Source: Carposina sasakii (lineage: Eukaryota; Arthropoda; Insecta; Lepidoptera; Carposinidae). From it: a DNA stretch of 64,000 nucleotides. The translations under genes were made by a program, and so were the position numbers. Location: NCBI GenBank assembly GCA_014607495.2, contig CP053161.1:2170001-2234000 (forward strand), in the 5' to 3' direction. Shown piece after piece: positions 28,801 to 43,800 of this stretch (position 1 is the first letter of the stretch; every line of letters starts with the position of its first letter). Below the pieces are notes generated by a model that was not told the DNA's origin, searched no databases, and saw only the letters and a program-made list of their open reading frames with translations.

Positions 28801-31800
28801 TTAAGACATTCGTTCTCGAGCCAGGACTGAATGAATTAGGGCTGGTACTCGTAGAAATGGTTTGCAATCCCTTTTTACACACCAAGAAACACTTAGAAAC
28901 ACTTGCCTTGTCTAGTTATTACTTAGCTTTGTGGATTTGACGTTTAAAAGTGAGACATCTCGCTCTCACCAAATTCATCATACGGGTGCTGGGTTCGACT
29001 CGGGTAATTACCGATGGTTATTCATTTCGGTCGGTAAACAAATCGACCACAATTAGGAAAACGAAATGTTTGATAACTTCGCTGAAAGGGGAATCCTTTG
29101 AAAGGCTGGGTTTAGTTAGTTGTTCTTCTCGAGTCCATTCGGATGGACCATTAAAAGTAATTATATTGCATCGGAAAAAGTAGCCTTAGGACTTAGCCTG
29201 TCCTAATTTGGCTCAGCGACTAAACAACTTTTAAAACCATGTTCTAAGGCGTTATTATTATATTCCTCATTCGTATACATTAACTTTTACTAAAGAGCGA
29301 TCATGGACTTGTGTAAATAAATATGGCATAATCCACTAGCTTGGTAATGGAGTAAAAACTGTAGATCTGTTAACAAAATATATATTTCCATCAACACGCG
29401 CCGGTTTCCCTCGCACCTGACTAGAACCTTGGAATCCGTTAAAACGCTTACCGCAATATAATAAACAGTGGCTAAATTAGGATTTCTTACTACTGACATT
29501 GGGTTTACGGATTTTACGCAGATTAATTAGGTGGCTATGAATGAGTGCGTGTGCGTGCGTGTGACCGTGTTATGAGTTCTGTGTTTGGTAATGGTTTGGT
29601 AGGTATGTGAATAAAGTTTTTGATAGCATTTTTGACGGTTCTGAATTATGTTGATGACATGTATGAGTTCTACAATGAAAGCTATTAAACTACCCAGATT
29701 CCTTTCGTTAGATAATTTGTGCGTAATGTAGGTAGCTGTACCTACCAATGCTGCGACCTTATTCAAAATCTAGATACATTTCAATCTTAATAGATTCAAG
29801 TGTGTATAAAAATTTATTGCTCAGATGCCTCAGTTAAATTATCTATAAACTTTTCTTAATATACTTTTTTATTGGTTTTCTGTTTCTTCAAGAGGTATAT
29901 AAATTTATATCCTCCATTAGCAGAGGCATCATGGGCGGGTAGCAAGTTATTATAGCGTATATCATGGGGTGTTAGATTTATCGATATATTATGTTATTCT
30001 ATCAAACGCCCTTGACTTGGCTCCGGATGTAGGTGGGAACAAAAAAGGGAATAAACATTTTCAGCGACGTTTTATTCAACTCAATATGGTTAACATACAA
30101 TTCAGTCACAGATTATTTCAGTCTGCTTTTGTTTAAAAAAAAAGATTGCAACTTTTGGACATTCCATTCGATTTTTAAGTCGGCATTCGTCTTCGTTGGC
30201 GGCGCTTTGCAAAAATAGAATCTGGCGGCAGTCCGTACCCAGCCCCAGTCCAAACTCTCAGTGCACCGGCGGCTCCCACAGGAGTATCTGTTTCTAATGA
30301 TGTTTCAGTGGTGTGGGCTTATTGTTGCCGACTTATGAATGAAGTGTAGTTTGTGATGCAAGTTACGTAATAGTGCGGCAAAGTTTGTTTCCATCATGCA
30401 CGGGACAGCCACTTTGCGGAGGTTTAGAGGGGTGAAGAAGGAGCTGTTGGAGCGGCAGACCAGTATGCAGATCCAGAGTATGACTGTGTGTATTTACTTA
30501 GAAATATCAAGTTAATGACACAATGGAAAATACTTCTTTGAGATAACAACTTTCGGTTTTATTTTCTTTTCAAATTACAAAACTTTTTGTTGTCCACGGT
30601 AATGATATATTCCTTCAGACAGGTTAATTTTTGTTAATGCTTAGGTATATCATGATGCTTTTCGATGAACCCTAGGAAAATAAGCATGTTTACTACTCGT
30701 ATTATTTATTACCCCGTAAGGGATAAAGGCGTGATTATATGTATGTATGTATTGTTTATTACCTTCTATTTATTTACTGATTCGTATTATTCCAATCTCA
30801 CACAACTGATGGTAATCAGTTACATGTGGCTAAGATGGGACACAGGATTCCAGTGATCGTTTACTCTTAGCGATCACTTAGCTTATTAGTCACGCATTCG
30901 CGGAAGCTTCGATACATACATTTAACTTCTGACCTAATAAACAAAAAGAAGTACAGTTAGTTTTAAAGCGCTGAAGCGACAAATTGGACACAGCTTTCTA
31001 TCAGATCAATACGATTCCCACGTTGAATAAACCTGCCGGGTAGGGTAGTCGTTATAGATAGTAGAGGGGTTCTTCCTAGCGAGACTACTGAATTCGGTCG
31101 AGTTGACCCTAGTCTGGTCGCTGGTACCGTGGTAACCACGCCATCAACTGGCTTGACTCATTCCGTGAAGCTTTTAGGTGCAGTGCTGTTGTTCCGCGTC
31201 TTCCAAACTTTGCTGTTTTCTGTCATAATCTGATTTATGAAATTACAGTATTACTATGAATCTTCGGTAGGTTTATATTTAACGGTTTTTTACGAAAACC
31301 ATACGTGGGTTTACTTTAAGTTAGAATTGTTTATGACGTTGAAATGGAAATTGATTGCAGTAAAAAATGATATAATTGATGTCAATTTATATTGCATTGT
31401 ATGAATTTAAATATCTATGTAACTTCTTCCTGGCATCTAAAATATTTATACAATAGTTATAAATTTTTAATTATATCAAATAAGATTACCCGCGAGATTC
31501 GTTCGAACTAAGTACAATAAAAACCGCTACTTGTATCTCTAGCTGTTTGCCCGCGAATTCATCATGTTTATGAATATTTAATTTTAAATTTAAATCATTC
31601 CATTCTGAGAGTCGCTTAAACACTCTAAAAAGAAACATAATAATCGAACATTGGATAGACCAACAAACAGCATTTGGTTTTTATACCTATACTTAAGACA
31701 CAGATGTCATTGTAATATTTCTTATTTTTAGATCGACGAACTCTACCTTGAAATACTTTACGAGATCCTGCACAATGTGGGGGGATGTGACATAGGCCGC

Positions 31801-34800
31801 GAGGTGGGACAAGCGTCCATGCTGTCCTACGTACAAGAGGCCTTCAAAATTGCCAATGAGAAGCACACACAGCTGTTCACGCAAGCGGAGGCGAAAGAAC
31901 CGCCCGAACTGATGCTTAACGTGGAGGTAGTTGAAGCCAAAGACCTGGTTCCGAAAGATCCGAATGGTCTTAGCGACCCGTTTATTACTATTTATCTGAT
32001 GTCCAATTCGTCGCATCGATATAATACGTCGGTGAAGTCGGGCACGTTGAATCCGACGTGGGAAGAGCATTTTTCTTTGTAAGTATTGTTAATAATAAAC
32101 TTGTCTATTTATTTTGTAATATCCGAAAAAACTATATGTTGTAAACAATGGTCAATATTAATTAGGCAACATACCTACATTATAAAATGCATCAATGCAG
32201 TCAGAGTTTCAATATCCAAAGAGTAAGATCACGAGTAGGTAGGTACATGAGAAGTGTCAAAATCTCGTAATTTTAACCGTAATCACTACTATGGGTTGCG
32301 GCACTACGGCGGATCATGGGCAACAAACACTAAAGGGCAACTTATCCGAACAAGATAGCAAGATTAAACATTTTACATGCTTTTTATTACCTTTATATTT
32401 CTGTTTACTTAAGACTTGACGTAGTAAGGTATCTTATACCACTAATCCTGCAAATCTCCATTTATAAAACTCCATAATAATTTGATTGCCCGTGGTTTTA
32501 CTTTTGCGGCGCGTGCCGAAAACGTGTATTAGCTAATTTAACGAGCGCATTAGGCAGTAAGCTTGGCCCAGACCTTGTAGTATAACGTTTAAACTACGGG
32601 AGTCATGCCAATCACTGTATCAAGTATTCAGTTGTACCTAGCAAAATCAGTGAGGTAGGCATGAAACTTTTCACGCGGCGTAACGCTATCAAAAAATCAA
32701 AATGAAAAATGGTTTATTTGCACAAAAATCATAAACTCGCAAGCAAAATCTATGAGATATGACGGTGTGACGATAGCGTTACGGACTATCGAGAAGTTCA
32801 TGCTTGCCCCACAGATGTCTAAAAGAGGTTAAAGTTTGAATTTTGTATAAAGTATAGTACTTATACTAGGTACTTAGAAAAAAAAATACCAGTCTGGATA
32901 TGAATCTATGTAGCATATTCTCATGTCGCAGTGATTGTTGTTATGAAACTATTGACCAATTGTTATGAGATGTACAGTATATTCAGTAGTTATGAGAATA
33001 GGTCGTGAGCTATTTTTTGAACCCCCCACTATCTTCTTATAATATTTGTGTCGATGCTCATCTCTCTGAAGACGTACTACATATTCTTGTTCTATGATAT
33101 TAGACAGGAAATGCGCTGACTGTGTTTTGGTTTTGCTTTATGTATGTAATGTACCTGTGTATTAACGTTTGCATATTGTTTATATATTTCAGGCCTATGC
33201 CGGAAAATGTTCAGGAGGATACACTCTGCTTGGAGGTCTGGTAAGGTTTATTTTATTGTTAGTAACATCATAAATAGTAAATACTCTGTCTGTTGTATGT
33301 GCAACATGTAACGGCTGAACGGATTTGGATAAAATTGGCAGATACACAAATGGAGAAGGAAAAATATTAAGGTTTCTCGAGAACTGCACCCGTATGATGA
33401 ATTTGGTGAGAGCGAGATGTCTCCCTTTTAAATGTCAAATTCACAGAGCTATTAATAACTAGATAAACTAAGTGGATGTACATTGCATGTAAAAAATAGA
33501 CTTAAGAATTAGAATAGGCACTCGTTATCGAGCCACGACTGAAGGAATTAGGGCTGATAGAAGTGGTTTGCAATCCCGTTTTACACACCAAGTAGAAACA
33601 CTTGCTTTGTCTAGTTATTACTTAGCTCTCTGGATTTGACGTTTAAAAGTGAGACATCTCGCTCTCATCAAATTCATTATACCGGTGCTGGAGTGCGTTT
33701 CTACAAATAGGTCCTTTGAATGATGGCGCTAGTTGCTCTGAATATTACTACATAACCTGTAAGTCCTCAAAGACATTAATGGCATCAATTTAATTAAAAT
33801 CAACTTATTGACAAGTTGCTAGCTTATTGCCTGAGAGAATGCCCGAGTACTAGTAGTTGACTTTTCACGGATAAATTAACGTCTGTACTGTTCCCGCTAC
33901 ACTAAACGTGGCTGTGGTATCTCCCTTATGTTCCTGCAGTTCCGATTACCCCATTTCAGTAACACGTCCATGTCTATTTGTAAATTATTGAATTTATTTT
34001 GTACATTTTCAGGGACTTTGACCCAGCAGAGACGGTGAAGGAGAAAATGACCAAAATATTTGAAGTGAAAGGAGTAAAAGGCTTTAGGAAGTTGATGAAG
34101 GAAACCGCATTATTGTTGTCTACGGGGAAACATGATAATGAGCTTATTGGGACATCTAATATACCTCTAAAGGTGAGTTTACGGGTTCGGCTGAACAAAA
34201 ATAGTACGAGTAGAATTAGAAGGACAAAGAGAAAATGCGAGGAATCGATATGAACTTGCCACTTATGTAGCGCGATATGAACTAATAACACTAGCTAACA
34301 TTTGCCTCTTGTGATAAACTTCCGCCTGTTACGCTAGTAACATTCGTATTCGTAACTACGTAATATATTCGCAACTGCAACTATTTTCTATGATTAGGTA
34401 TTCGTATCTCATTGAGATTGTTTAGAACAGAGGTTCCCAAACTTTTTTTACTCATAGACCCCTTTTAAAAGTTAACTGGTTCTGGTAGACCCCCTACAGG
34501 CCTACACCATATACAAATTAATTGTGAACCTCCATTTTTTCACATTAACGTAGACCCCCACCGAGTCTCCTGTGGACCCCTGGGGGTCCACTTGGACCAC
34601 TTTGGGAACCACTGGTTTAGAACATTGATGGCGACTAATTAAGAGCTTTAGGCTTGATTCGTCAAATCAGGAGTTGTTTCTATTGTTTGAGACGACGCCG
34701 AACAGCGACATGTCGGTTTCACCATAGAAACAATCCTGCTTAAAAGTTCATTATAACCGTGCAAGTTAAGTGGAAAACCTCCTTTCCAGTCGATTCCAGC

Positions 34801-37800
34801 CGGCGGAATGACAATGTGGTTCAACCTTAGCAAGAAGAGCAAGTTACGTCGTCAAGGCGTAGTGAAGGTGCGGCTTAACTTCTCATCTGAGAAGAACTCG
34901 CAAGTCGCTGCGCAGGAGCATCGACATCTGCTGCGGATATTGTTGTTGCACGAATTGGAGAGCTCAAAGGTTGGTGTTAAGGTTTTTATTTGATTGTCGA
35001 CTATTTGCGTGTTTCCTTCCGTATGACTATAGAAATTGCTTAGGGCGGATTTTTTAATAGGTAGTTATAACAGATGATAACGAAGATAGAGACAACATCA
35101 AGTTTATCCTTCAAATAAACCAGTTGATTGATTATTTATATCGGGGTAAGAAGTAGCTTGTGTACTTGTGTCTTTGGATGTTTCTGTACTTATGATACCT
35201 AATTTATTAATATGAGGTTAGTCGTTTTGACATGGAGAGTCAGACAGACAGATTAACTTTCGAATCACTTGCTGATATTTATCTATCTCTGGGTTTGTTT
35301 TTTGTTCACATAAAAACTTAACAGACGATATGCAATGAGTTTTGTTATAAATGTTGTTGTTAGGTACTTATCTGTTTTGGTATTTTTTATATCAATAACC
35401 TACAGACGATTTTGAAGGATATATATTTTTTTTCATTTAACCATGATATTTTAGTAAAGTGTTTATACTTTTCAAAAAAATATCTTTAGTTTTTAGCCAG
35501 TGACTTTGGATAGATGCTTTATTTCTCAGAATATAAATAGTATAATCCATTTGTTTATACTGTTAATTATGCTACGATTATTTACTACATAAACTTTTTT
35601 GTATGCTCTAGTTTTAAATAGTACTATGAATATGTTACGAATATAGTTCACCACTACAGTAGACCTCGTCATAATCTTTATTCTTTCTTTATTGTACACA
35701 CAAACATAACACAATATAGTTATCTAACATAGCTACACAGAAAGTGTACAAAGGCGAGCTTATCTCTTTAAGAGATTTCTTCCAGAAACCCAAGCAAACA
35801 ATTTGTTACACAATTATCTGTCTTAACCCATTATTTATGGGGTGCGCGCAATATGGTTTTTATCGACATTCAAAGTTTGCCATTTTTTATTTATTTATTT
35901 CCACATAATTTACAATAGTTAGTGCCAACTGTGTATACATAAACCATGACTGGTTTGGACTGAACACTGCCGTTATCCCTCTTCAAACATAAAAATTCAA
36001 AAGTATGGTTAGTTTTTCTTCTACTCGGGTATAGCTATGTGTCAATTTTAAGAAAAATCCGTACATGAAATATATTCCCGGTTCCCGTGACTGGGACCAC
36101 AGGGAACCTCTCAATAAAAATTTACATGTAACTTGGAGTCTCCAATTTTGTGTCTAGGTTCTTTATAGAGGGCTATTTTTATAGAATTTCACTTAACATA
36201 CCCCTGCTGTTACACGCTATTGATTCCTAATATAATCCATAAGGTGGCACCCTACTGGTGGAGCGGTAACTTCAGCGCACCCGCCGAAGCGGTGTTAACA
36301 CAGCACGCGGCACAAAGCGGACTCGACCAGCGAGAGAAATGTCTGGCGCAGTGGACGGTGTACTGCACCGTTACTGTGGAACACCCGCTCAGCTTCGCGC
36401 TGTTCAATCTGCTGCTTGACAAGCTTAACAAGCCGCTGAAGTCTGGTGAGTCCAATATAGGGTAGAGAGGAACCATTTTACGTAATGCTTTAGGTATACA
36501 GAGGCTAAATACATGGTTGTTGGTGCTCCTGGGTTGTTTAGGAGTTTCTCCATAATATCTGGAAAAATATACATGTGATTTCAAGTATATTTTGGGGTTA
36601 GGTTCTCTATAGTGGGCTGTATTCATAGCTTTTCTCTCAATATACCCTTTCTGTTACACCCTGTATACTATATCGTACCTAATAATTGTTACACTTAGCA
36701 CGCAATGTAATGATCTGATTTCGAGATTTGACAATGTGATCAGGGGCGGCTCCTGATATTTTTAGATGAGGGTAGGATGAGGGTATGAGCGCATGCAAAA
36801 TTACAATTTGGAAACGCCGAGCGTGTGCACTTCCTTAACGAATGAGATGTTTCTGATTCATATTAAAATTCAGATGACCTAATCAAACATATTAAGGACA
36901 ACCATATCGCGTTCTAACTCGGACTGAGCAACATCTAGTGGCCGCATACGCCACTACGATTTAATGTGAGCGTTGCTCCAGATAAGGTTAATTTTTTATA
37001 CGAAATCTTCTGTTTCACACGCCGGCCTATGTCTGTATGTGTCTTTCGCACTCATTGAATACAGTACTAGGATTCGTACCAAATTTCGTTTCATTGGAGC
37101 GCGATCGCTAGCGCTCCACTCGATACCGATTCGAAAGATAATTATAAATATAGAGAAATGTAATCTTCGTGGGTGGGAGTGCACTGCACCAGCGCTCCTT
37201 AGGACGAGCCGCCAGTGAATGTGATAATTACCTATGTTAGTATCCGTCTAGTTCGTGCTTGTCCTATTGATCCGCAGGATTATTTTATATCTTGCGAGTG
37301 GTCTGCAACCGGTTGCTAAACGCCAAAGATGACTACGCGACCTAAGTATTCGAAATGATTGTATTTTGTGCTCTATCGGTTTAGCAGCAGTCTTGGGATA
37401 ATATCAAATGTCATGTTTAACAGTGACTACAATTGGTTAGACGTATTAACATTTTTTTTTTGCGTCTACAGCGTGCAACATGCGCTACTTTTCATTTATG
37501 TATAACAACTTTACGATTAAAATACTTATAATCTAATTTCCAGGTCTAGTAGACGAAAAAGACGTGAAACTATTCTGGGACGGCGCCAAGAAACTGCTCC
37601 CAACGTGTTACAGTCACATCAGGAAGCTTCGTAAAAAAACCGCCGGAGACAAAGCCGTCATCAAAACCCTCAGAGAGGTCCTCAAAATACTCCACAGCTT
37701 ATCCGTTTTAGATGTGCCCGATAGTGTAGAGTTGTTTCCCGCACATTTGTACGGCTGGCTGCGGACAGATGGCGTTAAACTGACGATTCACGAGGTGTTG

Positions 37801-40800
37801 AATCAGGCGGCTACTCAAGGCGCCTCTGATTGGTTCGTCCATATTCTGGATAATAATGAGTGTAAGGACAAGACGGAGGACTCGAGGCTTCAGCACTTGA
37901 TTAGAGTGATACAGCTAGTGAGATCTGATCTGCAGCGTGCCATAGAGTATTATGACAGAGTTTTTATTGAGTAAGTATTTTTTCATTCATTTATGTTTGT
38001 TACTTGTGCTTAGTATTCACTAAAATATATCAGCTGCATCTCTAAAAATTGAATTTTCTAAAAATTTTAGCAATACCCAAGAAGGGTTGGCGTCAGGCGG
38101 GCAGCCGGCCGTAAAACAAAAGCCAAATCTTTGGCGATATGAGTTGCTAAAAAACCAACATATTGTGCCGATCCCGTAAGGGCAAGAAGATAATGATTAT
38201 GGTCATACTTGTACTGATGCGGGTATTCACTAGAATACATCAGCTGCATTTCCTTCCGTGCATGTCGTTATTGTCGACTAAGGAACTCAGAGGTTGTTTT
38301 CTCTAGGGACTAAATATCACGGAATAGTGCCAGGTTACTAGCCGCAAGGCCATTGCCTATTAATAATGAAATCATAAAATAATAAATAAATATAGTTTTA
38401 TAGGTTAAACACGATTTATCACGAAGTTTTTTTATTACAATTTAAATTCTTTTGTTTCTGGATTTACATATACCCATAAATAAATAATAATTAACTGTGA
38501 ATATAAAACTAGACTTTTAAATATTCTGAATACCAATGAATAATAAAAATAACATAAAATTGTTTTGTTTTTTACCATAATATATATTTATATGCCATAC
38601 ATAACTCAAATAAATTAATGATGTACCAACGTTTATTTTCAGTATGATGGGATATGCATATTCGAAGGCTCTATACGGTATCTACGAGAGTAAAATAGCC
38701 GATTTAGTGGAGCCGGAAGTATTGGAAGTGTGCAAAAGTTTGAAGCGGCTGCGGTATAGTGAGACGTCAAACAGTACGGTGCATTTGGCGGGGGGCATTA
38801 ACGGGGAGACCAGCTTGGGGGGCTCGAGCGAAGTGGGTTCAGAACCGCTGGCTATGGGGACCACGCTGTTCGAGCTTTATTTGGCGCTGCAGAGGTTTTT
38901 GACGTGAGTGTTAGTTTTTAAATACACTGCTGTCGTAAAAAAAGATGATTCTACCTTTTGTCCCTGAAAAGAACTCCGAAATAATTAGTAATAAAATAAT
39001 ATTAGGACTATAAGTTTTATCCAGAGTGGGCTACTATAGCGGGAACAAGACAAGCGTGTGCTCAAATCGGTGAGGCATGTGCCCAACAGTGGGACACGGT
39101 GTATGATATAAAAAATGAGACGTCATAGTTTACCCGCAATGTATTTAGGGTACCTATACTTGCAACTAATGCGTTATTGTATATTTTATTTAATACATGA
39201 ATTAGCACAGTGCTTGCTTGACCTCAAACAGATAAATGTGGCTTTTAAAATTATTCGACAGATTGAATAAAAATGAATTATTCAGTAGATTCCGTAAATT
39301 CTTCTGCAAATAACGACTCACAGTAACGTTAGTTGTCCGAAACAACTGAATAACTAACCTTGACCGGCCAAATCAATGGTTAAGTTAAAAATATCTTTGG
39401 CATGTTTCCGATTACCCACTATGTTTACAAAAAAGTACCTACCTACAAATAGGCACGGCACCTATGTAAATAGAAAAATCAAACAAGATAATCCCTTTTG
39501 AAGTTCAGCCTATATAAAATGTATTTGCATGAGTCAATATTGTACCAGTCGATTATAAAGGCACAAAGTGATTTTGTTGACATACCGTGTGATCTGACAA
39601 ATGTTGATACATCTGTTTCAATGTTGAACGTTTGTCTAAGAAGATTACTTAGTCATAGATATACGATGAATGCATCACCGTGGAATGTTTTACATGGAAA
39701 TCATTGTTCTTTTTTGTTATTTTGATGAACTTTTATAACTTTACGCCCTGGGTTACTTCGATGTAGGCATAGCTAACTGACAAGGTTATTAAAATCCGCT
39801 CAGTAGTTTTTACGTGAAAGAGTAATGCCACAGATACACAAACATTTTCACATACTCGCAAATTTTCATGTTCATAGTATCAGTAAGAAGCAGGTTTATT
39901 ATACTGGCAATCTTATGACGGATAATTTTGCTTAGTTTACCTACAAACTTGTCGTTTTAGTGTTTGTTTTGTTGGGTTGATCATGTCATAACTTTTTTCC
40001 ATACTAACACACATTCTTTTTCTAAAACTATTACAGTCTGGGCCAAGGCTTGAACGAAACAGATTGGAACCACTACGCCATATCCAAATTCCACTCTTGG
40101 TTCTTCGGAGGCGTAGCGCAGTGGCTCGACATAGCCGCATATAAAGCGCTCACTCGAATCGAGAAAGCGGTTGACCTGGACAACCTAGTTCCCGTGGATT
40201 CGAACGTCAAATACAGCAGTTCCGGAGTGGATACTCTGGCTATATTCTACCAGATCAAGATATTCTGGCAGCAACTGGCGTGGCCTGATGTGGAGGGAAG
40301 TTATACGTTTGTCGCGAAGATTATTGATGTGAGTAGTTTGTTTTGTTTGCTTGGAAAGAGTCCGACTGAAGCATTATAAAGCTATATACTAGCAAGACGG
40401 TTGCTTAGTGCCTTCATTTTAAGATTATATAAGAAAATGATGTAATGCACTATTAAAAATATTATATGCTACAGTTTAGGTGGCTACATAGCGATTAGTA
40501 TAGGTAACGCCAAACAAGCCTGCTTGTGCGAACATAGCTTCAGAGTAGACAAAGGTCTTAGTTCTAGATGTTTCTAATACACAAATCGAATAGAAGAATC
40601 TGTATTGTATTTACCTATATGAGCTAATCTGTGTGGTTTCGGCTGTGTTGAATAGCACCACCCCATATCTGCCTGTGGGTATCATAAGAGGCGATTGAGA
40701 GTTTTTAGGAGGTGGGTAGCAGCGCCTCCAGTGTTGAAAACATAGTCCGAAAATCACACTGCGGTCACCAACCCCCCTGCCCAGCGTGGTGATTATGGGC

Positions 40801-43800
40801 AAAAACCCTTATGTGACAGTAGTCTTGTGGCGTGCTCTGGAGGAGGCCTACGTCTAGCAGTGGTCTGCAATAGGCTGATGTGAGATTTTGTTAGCTAAAG
40901 ACATTAAGCTAAATAATCCAATTTATTTTTCCAGGACATATGCAGATGTTGTGTATTCTACTCTGACAAAATGGCGACTCGTGTGGAAACCATAGGCAAT
41001 GTCAGTACAGTGTACGAGGATCGTTTCGAGGTGACGACAGAGTGGTGCGTGGCCATAAACAATATAGACTTCGTGAGGCAAAGTCTACAGCCGTTTGTTA
41101 AGGAGCTGGGCATGGATGAAATTATTAATAAGTTGTGTGAAGCTCGCTCGCCGTTGGAAGCTGAAAGGTAAGTCAAAGTAGTGCGACCAGTTAGGAATAC
41201 TTTAGTAACATTACAAAGGGCATAGGGCGCCCTACTTATAGGCTCCTTATAGAACCTATGTAAAAAAATAAGGAGGAACTAAAGCAGGAAATGGCTAAGT
41301 TTCGAAGTGTCAGAAAGAGATGCGTATGTATATACCTACGTTACAGTACTATACACGGTGTTTTTTCGTTGCCACCCTTAACAAAGGGTACGTACTCTAT
41401 ACATCAAATAAAGTATGTTTATGCCAAAACAAGTGCTGGGAAACGATGTAAATAAAAAAAAAAAAAATTATTACTTATTCGGGCGAAATTTATAATGGCC
41501 AGTGTTTATGCTAGTTTTTTCATAGACAGATATTAATTATTTCTCGTGAAAAAATCTTGCTACATGCGTCAATGTGCATTTATGCAGAAAAACGCAGTCT
41601 ATCTACTCAACTTTGGACCCTAATATTTTAGAAACCAGACACGTCCCAGGTATGCTTCCATGGAGAAAAATGATCGTGATAATGAGGAGATTCCGTAGTT
41701 TTCGGAAACGTTGACGACTAAAAATCAATCTGTATATATTTAAAATAAAATATAATAAAAATAAAATGAAATAAAAAGGACAGTCAATATGAGATGGTCA
41801 ATTATTTTGATGTTTTTTAGGTGCGCTATTAGTATTTAGTAGTTTTAATTGTAATTAACCATTTTATGCTTTACAGGTGCAGAGACACTCTTGAAAATGT
41901 TATTGCAAATGCCATAGACACAGTGAAAAATAAAATAGTGGATCTCCTAGAAGTTATGATCAAAAAGGTATACAATTATTTTTATATACCCGTAGTGAGG
42001 CTCTCGCGTTCACTGCTAATACCTATTTAGTATGAATTTGGAACATTTTCCCTTGTATTAGTTACATACATAACGCTGGCTTTTTTGTATTTGTGCCCGA
42101 AAAGAAGCGGTTGGCTTATCCCTTACGTGAAACTCAATAGGCTAATGCCTAGCCACTTTGGGTAAGACAGGCATTTGTATTAACTGGTTGGCTGCAAGAA
42201 ATCTGTGTTAGAGGAAAGCTCGCCTTTGTACATTTTCTTTGTTAATATAATATTATTATCTCTTGTATTTTCTGTGTACAACAAAGAATAAGAATAACTA
42301 TGTTTTTCAGATGATGCCGTCCATCACAAGGTTCCTAATAGAAGGGGCAGAGTTACTGCATCAAGACTGTTCGAGTATGGACCGTGTGATGCGATACTTA
42401 GAGGCCAATCTCGATACGTTATACCAGCATCTTAATATCGAGAACTTTTCAAGAACTCTTGACGTGGTGTGGGAGCAATTAGCCGAAGTTCTGTACGAAT
42501 TGATACAGGCGAATTTGGAGGTATGATGAAAACCTTTTTTTGGTTTTCGATATTGATCGAAAACATTTTTACTGCCAATGTAGGTTTTTGATGTTGATCT
42601 AAACTCGCTAACAGCTGTAAATTGCGTAGTACTAATGTTGAGTTAGCTGTTTCTTTATTTTCTGTTTACTAATGTTCTTGTTATGATCCAAAGAAAGGTG
42701 AATTAATCATCGAAAGTTATTTATTATGTTTTTTTATGACTGATTTAATTGAAGTTTAGGAGGGAAGGTTGATTAGTTAGTCCTAATATCCGCTGTGAAT
42801 CGTTTAGTCTTTTTATAAATTTTGATTTTGATGAAGTACCTATATTTATTGTCATTATATATTATTAGATTTCATTCAATTTTTTTTGGATCAACTCTTG
42901 TTTATTAACTTTACGTTTTATTTTGAACTAACAATCTTTGTCGTTTGTAGAAAGAGAAACTCGCCACTCGTATCCGCTTCATTAGCCGTAGATATTTTGG
43001 AAAAAATAAAGTATCTCCAAACTATAATTATTTTCGGGTAAATAATATTGAAGTAAAGCACGCTATGGCAATATATTATGCACGACAATATTATTATTAT
43101 AACACTAACTTATGTAGTTTAATTTTAACATTTTATTTTATTCTCAAACTCTAGTCATAGACAAAGTTACGTAGATGTTTTATCAGCACCGGAAGTGAAG
43201 CATAGACAATATAGTCTGTAATTGTTTTTATTTTTTTTTAATAGCACCGAAGGGCAAAGATTGCTCGATATATCGACCCCAGACGGTTGACCCGACGAGC
43301 GGCCGCCCAATTAGATGCGGTAAACCTTACTGTACACTAGAGCACCTTGTTTTTGTAATTGTTCTGTTATACTCTAGAATCTGACAGTCAATAAACGTAG
43401 GAAACCTCATCATTATAAAATCAGTTATAACTTTCACTCATTTTCCATTGTATAAATTAATTCCATGACTTTCATTTTTCATAGCTAAAATATAGCGCTT
43501 ATAATATTATAGAGTGACCTCTGAATCATAAGAATAAATTTGATTAAAGATGGAGTAAACATTTTGATCATTTTTTTATTAACAATCTTACAACTAAATA
43601 AATACTTACAACGTAGAGGCCTTAACATAGTTATGGGCATTTTCCCTCTATTTTTATGGGCATTTGCTCTAATACCTCTGTAAAATCTATTTTACTACCG
43701 TGCTAGACCATAAGAGGAGAAATAGAATTTTACCATCTCTTCTAAATAAATTCATAATAATGCTACTAATACAATTCTGTTAAATCTATTATAGTTATGT

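Noticed and set aside
30478..30479. Donor CAGA|GTATGA for exon 1d
   Set aside because: Better consensus, but phase 1 does not fit the phase-0 acceptor at 31732.
33999..34253. 84-codon continuous frame
   Set aside because: Only 34013-34172 is exon; the rest is intron read-through past a good donor.
34798..34799. Alternative acceptor for stac exon 6
   Set aside because: It would remove ten bases and break the frame; the AG at 34788-34789 keeps phase 0 and the conserved residues.
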